Source of the DNA: Photobacterium angustum
Lineage (GTDB): Bacteria; Pseudomonadota; Gammaproteobacteria; Enterobacterales; Vibrionaceae
Assembly (NCBI RefSeq): GCF_003026365.1
Contig: NZ_PYOM01000008.1
Span: 158,982 to 222,981, forward strand
Direction: 5' to 3'
DNA: 64,000 bases
Under the pieces are notes generated by a model, which was not told the origin of the DNA, made no database searches, and saw only the letters and a program-made list of their open reading frames with translations. This document shows positions 8,907-18,183 of the stretch, one piece after another. The translations under genes were made by a program, and so were the position numbers. Positions within the stretch are counted from its first letter, which is position 1. Each line of letters opens with the position of its first letter.

Positions 8907-10181
8907 ATGAGTAAGGATATTCTGATCGTTGCTGCTAAAAGAACGCCAATTGGGAGTTTTCAAGGCGATTTACGGCATTTTTCAGCATCTCAGCTGGGCA
9001 GTATTGTTATTGAAGCAGCATTACGAGATGTTAAACGTGCTCAGCCAACAGATACTACTCAAGAACATAATAGTGAGATGGAGTATGAGCACATTGCACA
9101 ATTGATTGATGAAGTCTTTATGGGGTGTGTGTTAACGGCAGGTGTTGGGCAAGCACCTGCAAGACAAGCTGCTTTGATGGCAAAAATTCCTATATCGGTT
9201 GCTTGTACAACGATAAACAAAGTTTGTGGCTCTGGGTTAAAATCTATCTTATTGGCTTGCGATATGATTAAAGCTGGGGCGATTCGAACGGCTGTAGCAG
9301 GGGGCATGGAGAGCATGACCAATGCCCCTTATTTACTCACAGACAGCCGAAATGGTATGCGAATAGGCCATAAAGCGGTACTGGATCATTTATACCTAGA
9401 TGGATTGCAAGATGCATTTGATGGGCATTTAATGGGCGTTTATGGCCAACAAACGGCGAGTAAGTATGATATTTCACGCGAAACCATGGATGAGTGGGCT
9501 ATAAGGTCAATCAATAAAGCCCGAGAAGCGGATAATAGTCAGGCATTTCACGCTGAAATTGTCCCTATTACCGCCCAGAGTAAAAAAGCCTTGATGACAG
9601 TTGAAAAAGATCAGCACCCAAATGAAGTTAACCCAAAGAAAATACCAAATCTCCCACCTTTATTTTCTCAACACGGTGAACAAGGCACGATCACAGCTGC
9701 TTCATCAAGTGCTATTGGTGACGGCGCTGCAGCTCTAGTGTTAATGGAAGCAGAGCAAGTTCGCCGACAAGGCTTAGATCCTCTGGCGACAATTAAAGGG
9801 TATGCAAGTCATAGTCGTGATCCTGATGAGTTTACCATTGCACCTATTCATGCCATTAACCAATTATTAGATGATCTTAATTGGTCCATTGATGATGTTG
9901 ATTTGTGGGAAATTAACGAAGCTTTTGCTGTGGTGACAATTGCCGCGATAGAGCAGTTAGGTATTGATGCTGAAAAAGTGAATGTTAACGGTGGAGCTTG
10001 TGCATTAGGCCATCCAATAGGCGCTACAGGAACAAGAGTCGTGGTGACATTAACCCATGCATTACGACAAAAAGTGCAAATGTTGAGTAGCACTAAAATT
10101 AAAACGCTTAAAGGTGTTGCTGCTGTATGTGTTGGCGGAGGGGAAGCATTAGCAATTGCGATTGAAGTTGATGTTAAATAG
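8907..10181 (+). CDS. Acetyl-CoA acetyltransferase (thiolase)
   Basis: A 424-residue type II thiolase, cleaving acetoacetyl-CoA or 3-ketoacyl-CoA. The acyl-accepting Cys is in NKVCGSGLKS near residue 107, the catalytic His in GGACALGHPIGATG, and the second Cys in AAVCVGGGEALA. It is about 30 residues longer than a usual 392-residue thiolase because of a polar Glu/Thr/His-rich insertion around residues 43-62. ATG 8907 is chosen over GTG 8898 because AGAGG lies 8 bases before it. Beside liuE it could complete leucine breakdown by handling the acetoacetate-derived product. Confidence 0.9.
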   Translation: MSKDILIVAAKRTPIGSFQGDLRHFSASQLGSIVIEAALRDVKRAQPTDTTQEHNSEMEYEHIAQLIDEVFMGCVLTAGVGQAPARQAALMAKIPISVACTTINKVCGSGLKSILLACDMIKAGAIRTAVAGGMESMTNAPYLLTDSRNGMRIGHKAVLDHLYLDGLQDAFDGHLMGVYGQQTASKYDISRETMDEWAIRSINKAREADNSQAFHAEIVPITAQSKKALMTVEKDQHPNEVNPKKIPNLPPLFSQHGEQGTITAASSSAIGDGAAALVLMEAEQVRRQGLDPLATIKGYASHSRDPDEFTIAPIHAINQLLDDLNWSIDDVDLWEINEAFAVVTIAAIEQLGIDAEKVNVNGGACALGHPIGATGTRVVVTLTHALRQKVQMLSSTKIKTLKGVAAVCVGGGEALAIAIEVDVK

Positions 10182-10221
10182 TATGACATTGAAGAGTGTA
10201 ATGAAGTTGAAGGAGTAAGTG

Positions 10222-11421
10222 ATGACAGGAATGGTTAATGTTTCTTATATCCGTTGTACTGATGGACATAGTATTGGTGTATTAGAGCTGGATAATCCAT
10301 CATCGCTTAATGCACTTACGTTAAATATGCATAAAACGATTTACCAGTATTTACAGCTTTGGCGTGAAGATGAAAGCATTGTTGCTGTAATTTTTAAATC
10401 GAAGGGTGATCGTGCTTTTTGTGCGGGTGGGGATGTGCGCAGTATGTATTATGCAATGGAAAATGATCCTGCTTTAAATCATCAACATAAGCCACCACAA
10501 ATAGATTTAGATCAAATCGATAGCCACGTAGCTAAACCGTTTTTAACTGAATATTTCTCTGTCGAATATAGTTGTAATTTACTCATCCATCACTACAACA
10601 AACCCGTTATTGCGTGGGGACATGGGTTCATCATGGGGGGAGGGTTAGGTTTATATATAGGCGCAAGTCACCGCGTTGCTTTACCTAATACAGTATTAGC
10701 GATGCCAGAAATAACTATTGGCTTATACCCTGATGTTGGTGCGACATGGTTTTTAAATCAGCTTCCTGCTGGTATCGGTTTGTTTTTGGGATTAACAGGC
10801 GCACGTGTCAATGTTTGTGATGCTCGTGATTTAGCGATGGTTGATCATATTGTTTCAAATAATGCTTACGATAATGTCGTCAGACAGTTAAAGGATTACC
10901 CATGGTCAACAGTATTGGCTGATACACAAAGTCAGCCATTGGTATCCGAAGTAGTCTCGACCATATTAAATAACAGTGCTGTAGAAGCGCACTCCGTGTT
11001 ACCAGCAAATCAATTAATGCCATACTTTGCGCAAATTCAGGCGGCCTGTTTTTCCCAATCATTACCTACTATTTACGAACAGATTAATGCCATTGATGGT
11101 TTAGGGCTCTGGATTGAGACTGCAAAAAAGGCAATGAATGCAGGTAGCCCTATTACCGCACATATCTGTTTTAAACAAATACAGGACTATAAAGATGTAT
11201 CTTTACTAGACTGTATAAAAATGGAATTGGGCCTTTCAGTGAATTGTGGTTTGTTGGGTGAGTTTAAAGAAGGTGTCCGAGCGCATTTAATTGATAAAGA
11301 TTATACGCCTAACTGGATTTATTCATCAGTAAGTGATGTTGATACAAAAATCGTTGAGCAAATATTTACACCTATCTGGTCTGAGCATGAAAATCCACTT
11401 AATCAGGTGAATATTAGCTAA
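10222..11421 (+). CDS. 3-hydroxyisobutyryl-CoA hydrolase-like protein
   Basis: A 399-residue member of the long crotonase subfamily. Typical features are DNPSSLNALT, RAFCAGGDVRSMY, GFIMGGGLGLYIGASHRVALP and AMPEITIGLYPDVGATWFLN, followed by a C-terminal domain absent from simple hydratases. Family members hydrolyse 3-hydroxyisobutyryl-CoA in valine degradation. ATG 10222 has AAGGAG 6 bases upstream. It lies 40 bases after the thiolase and shares its direction, so they are probably co-transcribed. Other valine genes (mmsA, mmsB) are not in the window. Confidence 0.86.
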   Translation: MTGMVNVSYIRCTDGHSIGVLELDNPSSLNALTLNMHKTIYQYLQLWREDESIVAVIFKSKGDRAFCAGGDVRSMYYAMENDPALNHQHKPPQIDLDQIDSHVAKPFLTEYFSVEYSCNLLIHHYNKPVIAWGHGFIMGGGLGLYIGASHRVALPNTVLAMPEITIGLYPDVGATWFLNQLPAGIGLFLGLTGARVNVCDARDLAMVDHIVSNNAYDNVVRQLKDYPWSTVLADTQSQPLVSEVVSTILNNSAVEAHSVLPANQLMPYFAQIQAACFSQSLPTIYEQINAIDGLGLWIETAKKAMNAGSPITAHICFKQIQDYKDVSLLDCIKMELGLSVNCGLLGEFKEGVRAHLIDKDYTPNWIYSSVSDVDTKIVEQIFTPIWSEHENPLNQVNIS

Positions 11422-11523
11422 CTATTTATAATAACTTAGTTTTTATGAATAGAATTATTGTGATAGTCAAATATACGTTAAAGTAGCAAAGTCAAAAATT
11501 TTGTTTTAATTCAGGAGCAATAA

Positions 11524-12282
11524 ATGAATATTGAGAATAGCGTTGTTGTCATTACCGGTGCTAGTCAAGGTCTAGGCCAGATGATGGCTGTAACTCTAGC
11601 TCAAATGGGCGCTGAATTGGCTTTAATTGATATCAACTCAGCTGGGCTACGTCAAACGCAAGATCAGTGCCATATGCTAAATAGTAAAGCAATGATCTAT
11701 GAGGCTGACGTAACAAGCGAAGAGGAAGTTGTTCAAGCATTTGCGCATATTATTGAAGATTTCGGTCATATTAATGTCTTAATTAACAATGCTGGTATTC
11801 TTGATGATGGCTTGCTGGTTAGTGAAAGTAATGACGTATTAACGAAAATGCCTTTAGAACAATTTCAAACGGTGATGGATGTTAATGTTACTGGTTCATT
11901 TTTGTGTGGACGAGAAGCTGCTGAAAAGATGATCAAAACTGGATCACAAGGCGTTATTATTAACATTTCAAGTGTCGCTAGAGCAGGAACATTAGGCCAA
12001 ACTAACTACGCGGCATCAAAAGCTGCAGTTGCAACTATGGCTGTGGGTTGGTCTAAAGAGTTAGCAAAATATGGTATTCGTGTTGCTGCAATTGCTCCCG
12101 GTTTGATTGATACTCCTTTAACAGACCAATTGAAGCCCGAAGTGCTTGAAAAAATGAAGGCGTCAGCACCTTTAGAGCGTGTTGGTGAGCCTGAAGAGGT
12201 TGCTCATACAGTGAAGTATATTATTGAGAATGACTACTTCACTGGGCGTATTCTCGAAATTGATGGTGGTATGCGTTTATAA
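11524..12282 (+). CDS. Short-chain dehydrogenase/reductase (FabG-like)
   Basis: A 252-residue SDR with the nucleotide motif TGASQGLGQ, the NNAGI element and an active site of Ser (NISSVARAG) with YAASK. It resembles 3-ketoacyl/3-hydroxyacyl dehydrogenases and may act on a hydroxyacyl-CoA of the neighbouring pathway; the substrate is not readable. GGAG lies 7 bases before the ATG. A 100-base gap separates it from the hydrolase. In that gap an ATACGTTAAAGT element near 11473 faintly resembles the LiuR-like site upstream. Confidence 0.82.
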   Translation: MNIENSVVVITGASQGLGQMMAVTLAQMGAELALIDINSAGLRQTQDQCHMLNSKAMIYEADVTSEEEVVQAFAHIIEDFGHINVLINNAGILDDGLLVSESNDVLTKMPLEQFQTVMDVNVTGSFLCGREAAEKMIKTGSQGVIINISSVARAGTLGQTNYAASKAAVATMAVGWSKELAKYGIRVAAIAPGLIDTPLTDQLKPEVLEKMKASAPLERVGEPEEVAHTVKYIIENDYFTGRILEIDGGMRL

Positions 12283-12288
12283 CGTTAA

Positions 12289-12393
12289 TTAACCGTAAAA
12301 CATCGCATATAGTGCCATACCTCCGCCAGCTACAAACATAACCATAGAGACAGTAAAGGCGAATTTAGCAAGGTATGGCATTAATTTTTCCAT
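12289..12393 (-). CDS. 34-residue single-pass membrane microprotein
   Basis: On the minus strand an ATG at 12391-12393 opens a 34-codon frame ending TAA at 12289. The peptide starts MEKLMPYLAKFAFTVS, continues with a hydrophobic Met/Gly/Ala-rich helix (MVMFVAGGGMALYAM) and ends FYG. That is one clean transmembrane segment after a short charged N-terminus. A weak AGAG precedes the ATG. It converges with the SDR gene only 7 bases away. Small single-pass proteins of this size often modulate larger membrane complexes; the partner is unknown. Confidence 0.6.
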   Translation of the reverse strand: MEKLMPYLAKFAFTVSMVMFVAGGGMALYAMFYG

Positions 12394-12553
12394 GATATTA
12401 CTCTGTTTATCGTTCTGAATAACAGATATTACCTTCCATCTTCGTGTTAGTGAAGAAAATTCATATCCAAAAAATAAAACACTATATTTATCTTTTAATT
12501 CTTATTTGGTATAAACTCAAGGAAAATTAACACAAATAAGACAAACATATCAC

Positions 12554-13435
12554 ATGAGCATATTGAACTCTGCAAAACAGGCCTATAAGCATAAAAATCA
12601 CGGTAAAACATTGTCTATCGCTAAATATGCGTTCAGGGCAATGGTGTATTCACGCCAATATAAAGAACTCGCTCATTTCTTTTCAAATGCCCAACGACAA
12701 GAAATCATTGAGCAACAACCTGAATTTTTAATGCGCTTTACAAAACCCTATTTGGCTACGTGTTTTTCTAAAAATCAAATTGTTGAGGTTTTAAAAAAAC
12801 ATTATAACTGGATGGAAAGCCATTTTTCAGATTCAGCTCGACATACTATTTATGCTGATGAATTAGAGCTTTATAGCTTTGATATTGAAGAAAATTCCTA
12901 TCAAGTTAAACTAAGTTTTGATCATACTTATCGTCGCGAGGGTGAGTTAGCGTTAATACTGACAGATAGCAACGATCACCGTTATTACGCTATCGCATTT
13001 ACCGTTATTGACAATGATATTTATGTCGGTTGTATGCAAGGTGGTGCTAACGATAATGGATTTAGCCGCTTATTTACGAAAGCTTTTTATGGCTTACGAC
13101 CAAAGTCATTTATGGTTGAAACCTTACGTTTATTTGCTAACGATATGAATATTGAGCATATCTATGCGGTTAAAAATAGTGCACATGTATACACCGCTAA
13201 GCGTTATGGTAAAAAAGCGTCAACGATTAATCTTAACTATGACCAATTATGGCAAGAGCATAATGGTGAAGAGTTCAATGATGACTTCTATTTGTTACCA
13301 TTACACACAGAGCGTCGCGCAATGGAAGATATTAAACGACCAAAGCGTAAAATGTATCGCGAACGCTATGCGTGGTTAGATGAATACGATCAAGAATTGA
13401 AAGAAAAGCTAGACGCAGTTTCTATCGTTCACTAG
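12554..13435 (+). CDS. VirK/YbjX family protein (DUF535)
   Basis: A 293-residue protein matching the VirK/YbjX family in length and pattern: an N-terminal helical part with HFFSNAQRQEI and FLMRFTKPYLA, a central block with YVGCMQGGANDNG and LRPKSFMVETLRLFA, and a basic tail with KRKMYRERYAWLDEYD. Family members have been linked to antimicrobial-peptide resistance and virulence, but the activity is not known. There is no signal peptide. Its stop shares CTAG with the convergent phnR stop. Confidence 0.8.
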   Translation: MSILNSAKQAYKHKNHGKTLSIAKYAFRAMVYSRQYKELAHFFSNAQRQEIIEQQPEFLMRFTKPYLATCFSKNQIVEVLKKHYNWMESHFSDSARHTIYADELELYSFDIEENSYQVKLSFDHTYRREGELALILTDSNDHRYYAIAFTVIDNDIYVGCMQGGANDNGFSRLFTKAFYGLRPKSFMVETLRLFANDMNIEHIYAVKNSAHVYTAKRYGKKASTINLNYDQLWQEHNGEEFNDDFYLLPLHTERRAMEDIKRPKRKMYRERYAWLDEYDQELKEKLDAVSIVH

Positions 13436-14133
13436 GTGTTCTTTAAAGTGGCAAGTGATTGAATACATATTGCGTCATGGCGCCAATATTCCAAGTCACA
13501 GTCAATAAGATTATTATATTGATCGTAATTTAAACGTTCTACAAACATAGCAGGGCTACCTGCTGTAGCACGTAGCGCTGTCGCTGTAGAGCCTGTTAAT
13601 GAAGTAGTGCTCACACGATAGCGCGTTTTTGAATATATACGATTGAATTGCTCGCGGTAAATAATACTGAGAGAGTGCGTAAAATCGGTTTCCAGTAAGT
13701 TTGGAAAGAATGACGGTAAGATGTAGTTGGTTACCACAACGACTGGACGATTATCGAGAAAACGTAAACGCTTGATTCGATACAATTCATCTTCAGTACT
13801 CGTTTGTAGTAATTGTGCTACTTGCTTATTGGGTTTGACTAATTCCGCTGAGAGTAACTCCGATCGGGGAGTGCGACCTTGTACCATCGCCATTGCAGGA
13901 AACTCTGTGGTGTTCGTTGGATCATAAATTAATGGTTGTGGTGATATAAACCATCCACGACGATCCTCTCTAAAGAGTTTTCCCTCCGACTCAAGTAACG
14001 AAAGTGCTTCTCTCAAGGTAATACGAGTTGTATTAAATGATTCTGCCAATTTCCTTTCTGATGGCAGCTTTTGTCCTAATTGACCTGATTCAATTTGTTC
14101 AAAGATAGCTTCCTTGATCTTTAAATATTGCAC
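13432..14133 (-). CDS. phnR: GntR/UTRA-family regulator of phosphonate use (PhnR-like)
   Basis: A 233-residue regulator. Residues 1-65 form a GntR winged helix (QLGQKLPSERKLAESFNTTRITLREAL), and residues 85-230 a HutC-type UTRA ligand domain with RIKRLRFLDNRPVVVVTNYILP and the closing DCDLEYWRHDAI. The start is probably GTG at 14133 after GAGAG. It lies beside the AEP transporter genes and the window holds five matching palindromes, so it is the likely AEP regulon regulator. A hairpin separates it from phnU and it has no copy of the palindrome upstream, so it may not be autoregulated. Confidence 0.85.
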   Translation of the reverse strand: MQYLKIKEAIFEQIESGQLGQKLPSERKLAESFNTTRITLREALSLLESEGKLFREDRRGWFISPQPLIYDPTNTTEFPAMAMVQGRTPRSELLSAELVKPNKQVAQLLQTSTEDELYRIKRLRFLDNRPVVVVTNYILPSFFPNLLETDFTHSLSIIYREQFNRIYSKTRYRVSTTSLTGSTATALRATAGSPAMFVERLNYDQYNNLIDCDLEYWRHDAICIQSLATLKNT

Positions 14134-14233
14134 TAAACCACTCTCTTCTTGCTCGTGTCGAATTTAATTTTTCTATCCATTAAACAGTATTATATGTATA
14201 TAAAATACAATTATAAAAGAATTAATATACAAG

Positions 14234-14255
14234 AGGGCAAGGGTTCGCTTGCCCT
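14234..14255 (-). terminator. Terminator-like hairpin after phnU
   Basis: AGGGCAAG (14234-14241) pairs with CTTGCCCT (14248-14255), loop of 6 bases. It lies just beyond the phnU stop on the minus strand. The following minus-strand bases are T-rich but interrupted. Confidence 0.6.
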
Positions 14256-14263
14256 TATATTAT

Positions 14264-16015
14264 TCAGCGTTTTCGCCATGTTTGTGTTGTTTTTTCAAGT
14301 AATTTACTAACACCGACATAGCTTATTTTTACCAGTGCAGTTGTGATTAATAACATCACGGCCATTGCAGCTGCTGGTCCTGTTTGTCCAGCTTCATCCA
14401 TATTAAGTACGGAAACTGACGCTGGCATAGTATCTGTTGAATATAAAAATATAATCGCAGAGGTTGTCGTCATTGCATTAACAAACAAATAGACAAAAAT
14501 ATCTAGAATTGCAGGAGCACACACAGGTAAAGTAACTTTAAAGAACGCTTTATATTGTGGCAGTTTTAGTGATGCAGAAATAGCTTCGATCTCTGCTGGT
14601 AATTGTTTTAATGCGGTGACTGCGGTCATATGTCCCACGGTGTAATAATGCATTACAGTATTAATGACCAGAATAGTAAGTTTGCCGTAAATAATAGTTA
14701 GCGGGTTCGCGCTATTGTTGAAAAAGAAAATATAACCTAAACCAAGTACCATTCCCGGAACTGCCATTGGAATAATTGCAAACATTTGTAGTAATTGACG
14801 AAGCGGACCCAGACAGCGTCCTTTTTCAATACAGTATGCACCTAGAAAAATGGTTATTGTTCCGAAAACGGCAACCAATAAGCCTAACTTAATCGAATTA
14901 AAATATGGTTCCCAACCGGATGCACTAAATTGCGCAAAGTTATAATTATGAAGACTAAGGGTAGTATTCCATGGCCAAAATGTGACGAGTGAGCCGTAAA
15001 TCGCCATACCAATAATTGTTATAATAACGAGACAAATAAGGCTACAAAAAATAAAGCATAACCCATCTCGGATAAAGTTAGCTTGAGGCACATAAGCGAC
15101 AGAGCGAGAGTCAAATAGCCCTTTTTGTTTTTTCTGTACCCAACGATCAGCCGTAAAAGCAAGAATTGCTGGCACCAGTAACGCAACACTGGTTACCGCA
15201 CCCATCTCAAAGTTTTGTTGGCCAACTACTTGTTTGAAAATATCAGTTGCCAGAATGTTATAGCTACCGCCGATAACCTTAGGTACTGAAAAATCACATA
15301 CAACAAGTGTAAATACCACAATCAACGCACTTATCACGCCGTATTTTGCGCCTGGTAGCGTAACGATAAAAAAGGTTTTTAATGGCGAAGTATTAAGAGC
15401 TTTTGCTGCTTCATATAATCTTGCATCTGAGGTACGAAGTGACGTTTTGATGATCATCAAAGCATGAGGAAAACACCAGAAGGTTAAACCAATCGTTATA
15501 CCGATAGGGCCATAAATGGAGTGTCCCATTAGAAGTTCTTTAGCAATACCTTGATTACCTAAGATATAGATTAAACTGAGTGCTGGTAATAGAGAAGGTG
15601 CAAGGATTGGCGCAGTTCCTAAAACACTAAATAACCCTTTAAATGGCATACAACTTCGGGTTAGTGCATATGCGTAAAAAAAAGCAAATAGACCAACGAG
15701 AGAAGTGACAGTAACACCAATAACGAGCGTGTTTCTGATTGATTGCCATACTGAAGAATATGAAAAATACTCCACAAAGTTGGCTAAACCAACAAATTGT
15801 CCAGCTTCGTTTTGCATACTTTTCTGAAGCATAGAAAAGAGTGGCGCAATAACAAAAATCCCCATCATTACCAAAAGTAGAATGAGTATGACCGCGACAA
15901 TAACATTGTTCTTGGTGACAGTATTTTTTAACATTGCCAAACGCACATTAAGTGGTAGTGATGTTATTTGATGACGACTATTTGGAATTGCTTTAGCTGG
16001 AAGTAAAGAAGCCAT
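14264..16015 (-). CDS. phnU: 2-aminoethylphosphonate ABC transporter permease (fused two-domain)
   Basis: A 583-residue inner-membrane permease with about 12 transmembrane helices. It is two MetI-type halves in one chain, each with its cytoplasmic EAA-like loop: EAAKALNTSPLKTFFIVTLPGAK in the first half and EIEAISASLKLPQYKAFFKVTLP in the second. This fused form is typical of the marine AEP transporter set with PhnT and PhnS. The frame opens at 16021, but ATG 16015 has AAGGA 9 bases before it and the upstream ATG is too close. It follows phnT by about 27 bases and is co-transcribed. Confidence 0.9.
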   Translation of the reverse strand: MASLLPAKAIPNSRHQITSLPLNVRLAMLKNTVTKNNVIVAVILILLLVMMGIFVIAPLFSMLQKSMQNEAGQFVGLANFVEYFSYSSVWQSIRNTLVIGVTVTSLVGLFAFFYAYALTRSCMPFKGLFSVLGTAPILAPSLLPALSLIYILGNQGIAKELLMGHSIYGPIGITIGLTFWCFPHALMIIKTSLRTSDARLYEAAKALNTSPLKTFFIVTLPGAKYGVISALIVVFTLVVCDFSVPKVIGGSYNILATDIFKQVVGQQNFEMGAVTSVALLVPAILAFTADRWVQKKQKGLFDSRSVAYVPQANFIRDGLCFIFCSLICLVIITIIGMAIYGSLVTFWPWNTTLSLHNYNFAQFSASGWEPYFNSIKLGLLVAVFGTITIFLGAYCIEKGRCLGPLRQLLQMFAIIPMAVPGMVLGLGYIFFFNNSANPLTIIYGKLTILVINTVMHYYTVGHMTAVTALKQLPAEIEAISASLKLPQYKAFFKVTLPVCAPAILDIFVYLFVNAMTTTSAIIFLYSTDTMPASVSVLNMDEAGQTGPAAAMAVMLLITTALVKISYVGVSKLLEKTTQTWRKR

Positions 16016-16042
16016 AATCATTGATCCTTTAAAATTATTAAA

Positions 16043-17116
16043 TCACTGAGCTTTAAAAATGTGGGTATATTGCTGAGTGATATTTACGAAGAGGAAATGA
16101 CCTTCCTTAATGGCAAGACGTCGTAGTTCTCTGATTGGTACATCGACTTTAATATTTTTAGCGGGGTTATAGCCTTGTAATCGACAATTTGCGCGAACGT
16201 AAGTGCCTTGAAATTCTAAATCTTCAACTTGAACAGGGATCGAGGATGCTGATTGTTGATTATTATCGGTGAAATGAAGATCTTCTGGGCGCAGCCCTAA
16301 TTCAATACGTTGCCCACGATTAAGGTGCTCGTTCGGTGAAGGTAACAAAGTTTCACCAATTCGGATGTTATCGTCACTCACAACAGATGCATCTATAAAG
16401 TTCATGCTACCAACAAACTCTGCGACAAAGCGTGAAGCGGGATTTTGATAGATTTCTTCAGGTGTACCAACTTGCTCAATGACACCGTGATTCATTACAA
16501 CAATTCTGTCAGCCATTGATAGGGCTTCTTCTTGATCGTGAGTCACCATGATTGTGGTAATGCCAAGTTTACGTTGAAGTTGGCAAATTTCATCACGAAG
16601 GTGTGTTCGTACTTTTGCATCTAATGCGGATAGAGGCTCATCGAGTAATAGTAACCCCGGTGACAAGGCGAGTGCGCGAGCTAGCGCAATACGTTGTTGT
16701 TGACCACCCGATAATTGGCTTGGGTACTTTTCGCCTGAATCTGGCAATCCAATGAGCTCTAACCAATATGTGACAATGTCACTAGCTGTTTTATGAGATT
16801 TGCCTTGGTTACGTAAGCCTAATGCAATATTTTCTGATACCGTTAGGTTTGGGAAGAGGGCATAAGATTGAAATACTATACCGAAATCACGCTTTTCAGG
16901 CGCAAGGAAAGTCGTGTCCTTACCATCTTGAGTGATATGACCTGAGCTCGCGATATCCATGCCAGCAATTGCACGAAGTAATGTTGTTTTACCGCAACCA
17001 GAAGGGCCTAGAAAACAAATAAACTCCCCCTTATTGATAGCGAGGGAGATATTCTTTAAGGCAGTGAATTGACCAAAGTGCTTACAAAGCTTGTCAATTT
17101 GGAGATATGTACTCAT
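16043..17116 (-). CDS. phnT: 2-aminoethylphosphonate ABC transporter ATP-binding protein
   Basis: A 357-residue ABC ATPase of the CUT1/spermidine type: Walker A GPSGCGKTT, Q-loop VFQSYALFPNLTV, signature LSGGQQQRIALARALA, Walker B LLLLDEPLSALD and switch His in MVTHDQEEA. A TOBE domain fills residues 240-357. The signature has the QQQ seen in this group. A perfect 14-bp palindrome lies 18 bases before its ATG. Together with the separately encoded PhnS and the fused permease it forms a complete AEP importer. Assignment to AEP rests on context and overall resemblance. Confidence 0.92.
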   Translation of the reverse strand: MSTYLQIDKLCKHFGQFTALKNISLAINKGEFICFLGPSGCGKTTLLRAIAGMDIASSGHITQDGKDTTFLAPEKRDFGIVFQSYALFPNLTVSENIALGLRNQGKSHKTASDIVTYWLELIGLPDSGEKYPSQLSGGQQQRIALARALALSPGLLLLDEPLSALDAKVRTHLRDEICQLQRKLGITTIMVTHDQEEALSMADRIVVMNHGVIEQVGTPEEIYQNPASRFVAEFVGSMNFIDASVVSDDNIRIGETLLPSPNEHLNRGQRIELGLRPEDLHFTDNNQQSASSIPVQVEDLEFQGTYVRANCRLQGYNPAKNIKVDVPIRELRRLAIKEGHFLFVNITQQYTHIFKAQ

Positions 17117-17134
17117 GGTGATAACTCATGCTAA

Positions 17135-17148
17135 TTGGTATATACCAA
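17135..17148. promoter_or_regulatory. Perfect PhnR-type operator before phnT
   Basis: TTGGTATATACCAA, a perfect 14-bp palindrome flanked by further symmetric A/T, 18 bases upstream of the phnT ATG. The same sequence recurs before four other genes of the phosphonate group. Confidence 0.8.
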
Positions 17149-17259
17149 ATTTAGTCTTCAAGAGTTACACTTCAATGACGTAAGTTTTACGCAAATAAGA
17201 CAGTTTATATTTGCGCTATATTAGGAAAGGTCAGTATGTTTTTGCAAAAAATATATAAA

Positions 17260-17309
17260 AGGGTGCTGACTGATAACAAATATACATCTGATTAGTCTAT
17301 CAACACCCT
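17260..17309 (-). terminator. Probable terminator of the dms operon
   Basis: AGGGTG (17260-17265) pairs with CACCCT (17304-17309), with partial inner pairing. On the minus strand it is followed by a run of T and A (TTTTATATATTTTTT), about 30 bases after the dmsC stop. Confidence 0.5.
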
Positions 17310-17337
17310 CTAGTGTTATCTCGCCTTATTCAACGTA

Positions 17338-18183
17338 TCAAATAAGACCGACGGTGAAATGTAATCCGTAAAAAACACCACGTCCAATTATCTCAGCAAT
17401 AAACATCGCGATAAACGCGAGTAAACCGAGTTTGGTTGTAAGTGAAGCTTTAAAGGCCGATGTTAGCCATAATCCAGCCGCAATAACTAATAAAGTTAAA
17501 CGCGTAACTATTGAACCAGAGTAGCTTGCTAAATGGCTAGCACCTGATTGAATTGACGTAGTTATCTCAGCTATATCAACTAATTGCCATGCTGTAACAA
17601 TGAGGTGTAGAGCAATAATGATTACGCCTAAGATAGCCAATTTTACATTTAGTTCACGGCTTGATGAGTTTGTTAAGTTTAGTAATACATATGCTAATAG
17701 TATTCCTGACATTAATACGGTGCCAATGAATTCAACATAAGTAAAACTACTGTTCCAAACTGGCACTGTATTTATTAAATAAACTTTGACCATTGCTGCC
17801 ATAAAGATAATACCAGCAATTGAAACAACAATACGAGCAAGCTTTAAAATAGACTCGCTGACGACTTTAAACAGATCAGCAAGCCAGTAAATTCCACCAA
17901 GAGCAAAAAATAGGCTTCCCGTTAAAATCTCATTTGAGAGGCCAGAATGTCCAACACGGTTTAATGCATTAAATGCACGTAATGGACTGCCTAAGTGCAT
18001 TGTTGAAGCTGCAAATCCAACGGCCATAAATGCCCATAAGATAAACATACTTAGAACAATAGGGCGACGCTGCTTAAATGTTGCTCCCATCGCAGACAGA
18101 CGAGAAGCCATGATGATATAACCACCAACAGCTGTCTGTGCTAGAACGGTAAATATGACTAGGGGTAATTCAGGATAAATCAT
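17338..18183 (-). CDS. dmsC: DMSO reductase membrane anchor subunit
   Basis: A 281-residue polytopic protein with eight hydrophobic helices and almost no soluble domain, matching DmsC in length and order. It starts MIYPELPLVIFTVLAQTAVGGY, with HLGSPLRAFNALNR near residue 64, the conserved loop thought to hold quinol-interacting residues. It anchors DmsAB and passes menaquinol electrons to them. Its ATG overlaps the dmsB stop by 4 bases (ATGA), so translation is coupled. Confidence 0.92.
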   Translation of the reverse strand: MIYPELPLVIFTVLAQTAVGGYIIMASRLSAMGATFKQRRPIVLSMFILWAFMAVGFAASTMHLGSPLRAFNALNRVGHSGLSNEILTGSLFFALGGIYWLADLFKVVSESILKLARIVVSIAGIIFMAAMVKVYLINTVPVWNSSFTYVEFIGTVLMSGILLAYVLLNLTNSSSRELNVKLAILGVIIIALHLIVTAWQLVDIAEITTSIQSGASHLASYSGSIVTRLTLLVIAAGLWLTSAFKASLTTKLGLLAFIAMFIAEIIGRGVFYGLHFTVGLI

